This document shows, piece after piece, positions 5,309 through 7,003 of a DNA stretch of 7,003 bases. How positions within the stretch are numbered: position 1 is the first letter of the stretch; the number at the start of each line of letters is the position of its first letter. Made by a program: the position numbers and the translations under genes. The notes beneath the pieces are model-generated. The model made no database searches. It was given only the letters and a program-made list of their open reading frames with translations, and had not been told where the DNA came from. Source of the DNA: Acidobacteriota bacterium (GTDB taxonomy: Bacteria > Acidobacteriota > Terriglobia > Terriglobales > Acidobacteriaceae); assembly GCA_021802085.1 (NCBI GenBank), contig JAKAAZ010000187.1:1-7003 (forward strand), in the 5' to 3' direction.

Positions 5309-6403
5309 ATGCAGAATGGTATCGAACGCGTTCTGATTTATCGGCTGGGAAGCCTGGGCGACACAGTGGTGGCGTTGCCCTGCTTCCATCAGGTTGCGCG
5401 CGCCTACCCCAATGCCGAACGCTGCCTGCTGACCAACATTCCCGTGCACAGCAAGGCCCCGGGCGCATTTTCCGTGCTGGAAGGCTCCGGCCTGGTCCAT
5501 AGTTTCATGCGCTATCCCATCGCAACGCGCAGCCTGGGTGAGCTGATCACGCTGCAGCGGCAGATTCGCGCCTACCGCGCTCAGGTGCTGGTCTACCTGA
5601 CGCCGCGCCGCCAGGCTGGCGAGGTGCTGCGCGATGCCGCATTCTTCCGTCTCTGCGGCATTCCTCAAATCGTCGGACTGCCGCTGGCGCGCGATGCACG
5701 CACCAATCGGCTGGACGCGGAGACTGAATCGTATGAGCCGGAAGCGGCCCGGCTTACCCGCTCGCTGCGCGGCCTGGGGAAAATCGATCTCGACGATGCT
5801 GCAAATTGGGACCTTGGCCTGACGCTGGACGAGCACCGGCGCGCAGCCGAAGCATTGGAGCCGGTGCAAGGCCGACCGCTATTGGCGTGCAGCGTCGGCA
5901 CCAAAGTGCAGGCCAAGGACTGGGGCCAGGAGAATTGGCGCAGCTTGCTGGATATTCTGGCGACGGAGCTGCCGCAATTCGGTCTGGTGCTGATCGGAGC
6001 GAACGAAGAATCCGCGGTGAGCGAATTCGCGGCCGCTTCCTGGGCTGGCCGCTCCGTCAATTTATGCGGGCGACTCGCTCCGCGCGAGTCCGCCGCCGTG
6101 CTGATGCGCGCCCGGCTCTTTCTGGGCCACGACAGCGGTCCGATGCATTTGGCCGCCGCCGTTGGCACTCCATGCGTCCCTGTCTTCTCCGCGCGGAACC
6201 GGCCTCGCACGTGGTTTCCGTGGGGCAGCCAGCACGAAGTGATCTATCACCGCACCGACTGCTGGGGCTGCGACCTGGAGACATGCATCGAGCAAAAGAA
6301 AAAATGTCTGACGTCGATTCTTCCAGCCGAGGTGCTGGGAGCGGTCCACCGCGTATTGGCGCGCATCTCGTTATCGCGCAGCATCATGCATGACCCCGGA
6401 TAA
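5309..6403 (+). CDS. Glycosyltransferase family 9 (ADP-heptose:LPS heptosyltransferase type)
   Basis: A 364-residue GT-B enzyme of the WaaC/WaaF family, which transfers heptose from ADP-heptose to the Kdo-lipid A inner core on the inner face of the cytoplasmic membrane. The N-terminal RLGSLGDTVVALP (12-24) contains Asp18, at the place of the catalytic Asp of WaaC/WaaF. KDW (203-205) and the C-terminal nucleotide-sugar motif GHDSGPMHLAAAVGTP (273-288) follow. Near the end lies a cysteine set, Cys318, Cys321, Cys326 and Cys333 (CxxCx4Cx6C), common in this family. There is no signal peptide. The ATG at 5309 is chosen because similarity begins within a few residues and the length fits the family; the frame is open back to a TTG at 5207, with a low-complexity lead. 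It is divergent from nuoI and convergent with kdsC. The family is clear; whether heptose or another sugar is used, and which core position, cannot be told. Other LPS or glycan transferases share this fold. Confidence 0.88.
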   Translation: MQNGIERVLIYRLGSLGDTVVALPCFHQVARAYPNAERCLLTNIPVHSKAPGAFSVLEGSGLVHSFMRYPIATRSLGELITLQRQIRAYRAQVLVYLTPRRQAGEVLRDAAFFRLCGIPQIVGLPLARDARTNRLDAETESYEPEAARLTRSLRGLGKIDLDDAANWDLGLTLDEHRRAAEALEPVQGRPLLACSVGTKVQAKDWGQENWRSLLDILATELPQFGLVLIGANEESAVSEFAAASWAGRSVNLCGRLAPRESAAVLMRARLFLGHDSGPMHLAAAVGTPCVPVFSARNRPRTWFPWGSQHEVIYHRTDCWGCDLETCIEQKKKCLTSILPAEVLGAVHRVLARISLSRSIMHDPG

Positions 6404-6414
6404 TCTGTGCTGTT

Positions 6415-6448
6415 GCGAGCCGGAAATCAGAACCGCTTCCGGTCTCGC
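6415..6448. terminator. Hairpin between convergent GT9 and kdsC genes
   Basis: GCGAGCCGGAA (6415-6425) pairs with TTCCGGTCTCGC (6437-6448): eleven pairs with one bulged T at 6443 and an 11-base loop. It sits in the 61-base gap between two facing stop codons, TAA at 6401-6403 and TAA at 6467-6465. There is no T-run on either side, so it may work as a bidirectional terminator helped by Rho, or as a 3'-end stabilising stem. Confidence 0.55.
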
Positions 6449-6464
6449 CACAGTGTCTGCCGGC

Positions 6465-7003
6465 TTATGCCAGCGCTTGCGGAATCGCTTCTTCCCATCT
6501 TCCCTGCGCCTTCAGGATCAGCTCGACCAGTTCCCTCGCTGCTCCTTTGCCGCCATCCGCGCGGGTGACGTAGTGGCAGACCGCTTTCAGCTCCGGGGCG
6601 GCGGTTGCAACCGCGACGGCCAATCCAGCGCGCTGGGAAACCGGCATGTCCGGCAGATCGTCGCCGAGATAGGCGACTTCCTCTTCCGTCACTCCTGCCT
6701 TCCGCATGCATTCTTCAAACGCAGCCATTTTTCTCGCCTGGCCAAGGTAGACGTAGTCCACCGATAGTTCCTCGGCACGCTGCTGCACCGCGGGAGACTT
6801 GCGCCCGGTGATGAATCCTGTCTTGATCCCCATGATGTGGACCAGCTTGATCGCGAGGCCATCCTGAGAATTGAAGACCTTCATCTCCGCCACGCCGCCG
6901 TCGTTCGGCAGAGACATGAGGCACACGCCGCCATCGGTCAGCGTGCCGTCAATGTCCATCAGAATAAGACGGATTTTATTTGCGCGTTCGACGAGAGACG
7001 GAG
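6465..7003 (-). CDS. kdsC: 3-deoxy-D-manno-octulosonate 8-phosphate phosphatase (5' end beyond window)
   Basis: A HAD-family (C0 type, capless) phosphatase that removes phosphate from Kdo 8-phosphate to give Kdo for the LPS inner core. The core of 164 residues runs from MDIDGTLTDG, whose two Asp residues are the nucleophile and the acid/base. Motif II is ITGRKS, motif III the Lys of ARKMAAF, motif IV GDDLPDMPV. The C-terminal GGKGAARELVELIL is diagnostic of KdsC rather than other small HAD enzymes. The first ATG in the window (6957-6959) is not the true start: the frame continues upstream as VERANKIRLIL, the usual lead-in strand before DIDGT, and runs off the right edge. The gene is therefore 5'-truncated only by the window. 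Other Kdo genes (kdsA, kdsD, kpsF type) may lie to the right. It is convergent with the GT9 gene. Confidence 0.92.
   Translation of the reverse strand, partial: PSLVERANKIRLILMDIDGTLTDGGVCLMSLPNDGGVAEMKVFNSQDGLAIKLVHIMGIKTGFITGRKSPAVQQRAEELSVDYVYLGQARKMAAFEECMRKAGVTEEEVAYLGDDLPDMPVSQRAGLAVAVATAAPELKAVCHYVTRADGGKGAARELVELILKAQGRWEEAIPQALA

Noticed and set aside
1..7003. CRISPR arrays, tRNA genes, insertion sequences or a defence system
   Set aside because: No regularly spaced repeats, cloverleaf-like sequence, transposase or defence domain was seen on either strand.

Overview
The window looks like chromosomal housekeeping DNA from a Gram-negative, moderately GC-rich, cobalamin-using bacterium. 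The MetH subtype, the NuoI sequence style and the TTCA-loop palindromes near the left end make me favour Acidobacteriota. That is an inference from remembered family style, not a database result. LPS genes (a GT9 heptosyltransferase-type enzyme and KdsC) support an outer membrane.

Layout from left to right. Positions 1-334 hold no complete gene: possibly the last codons of a + strand gene, a terminator-like hairpin, and a REP-like double palindrome. A small GH73 glucosaminidase gene lies on the minus strand (335-811), with its ribosome binding site and GTG start inside a long hairpin. A palindrome-rich gap (812-989) separates it from metH (990-4493, minus), a full-length cobalamin-dependent methionine synthase. 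Upstream of metH on the same strand is a solitary nuoI (4579-5064), which may be read from a leaderless promoter. A divergent gap leads to a GT9 glycosyltransferase (5309-6403, plus). This converges on kdsC (6465 to beyond the right edge, minus), with a strong hairpin between the two.

Working together: GT9 and KdsC both fit lipopolysaccharide inner-core synthesis (KdsC makes Kdo, GT9 adds heptose or a related sugar). nuoI and metH are co-directional, 85 bases apart, and may share a transcript, although one encodes a respiratory complex I subunit and the other a one-carbon enzyme. The glucosaminidase is a peptidoglycan hydrolase with no visible export signal.

I found no CRISPR array, transposase, tRNA, rRNA or clear novel multi-gene system. 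The most interesting signals are non-coding: the start-site hairpin of the glucosaminidase, the evenly spaced palindromes between it and metH, the possible leaderless start of nuoI, and the REP-like element.
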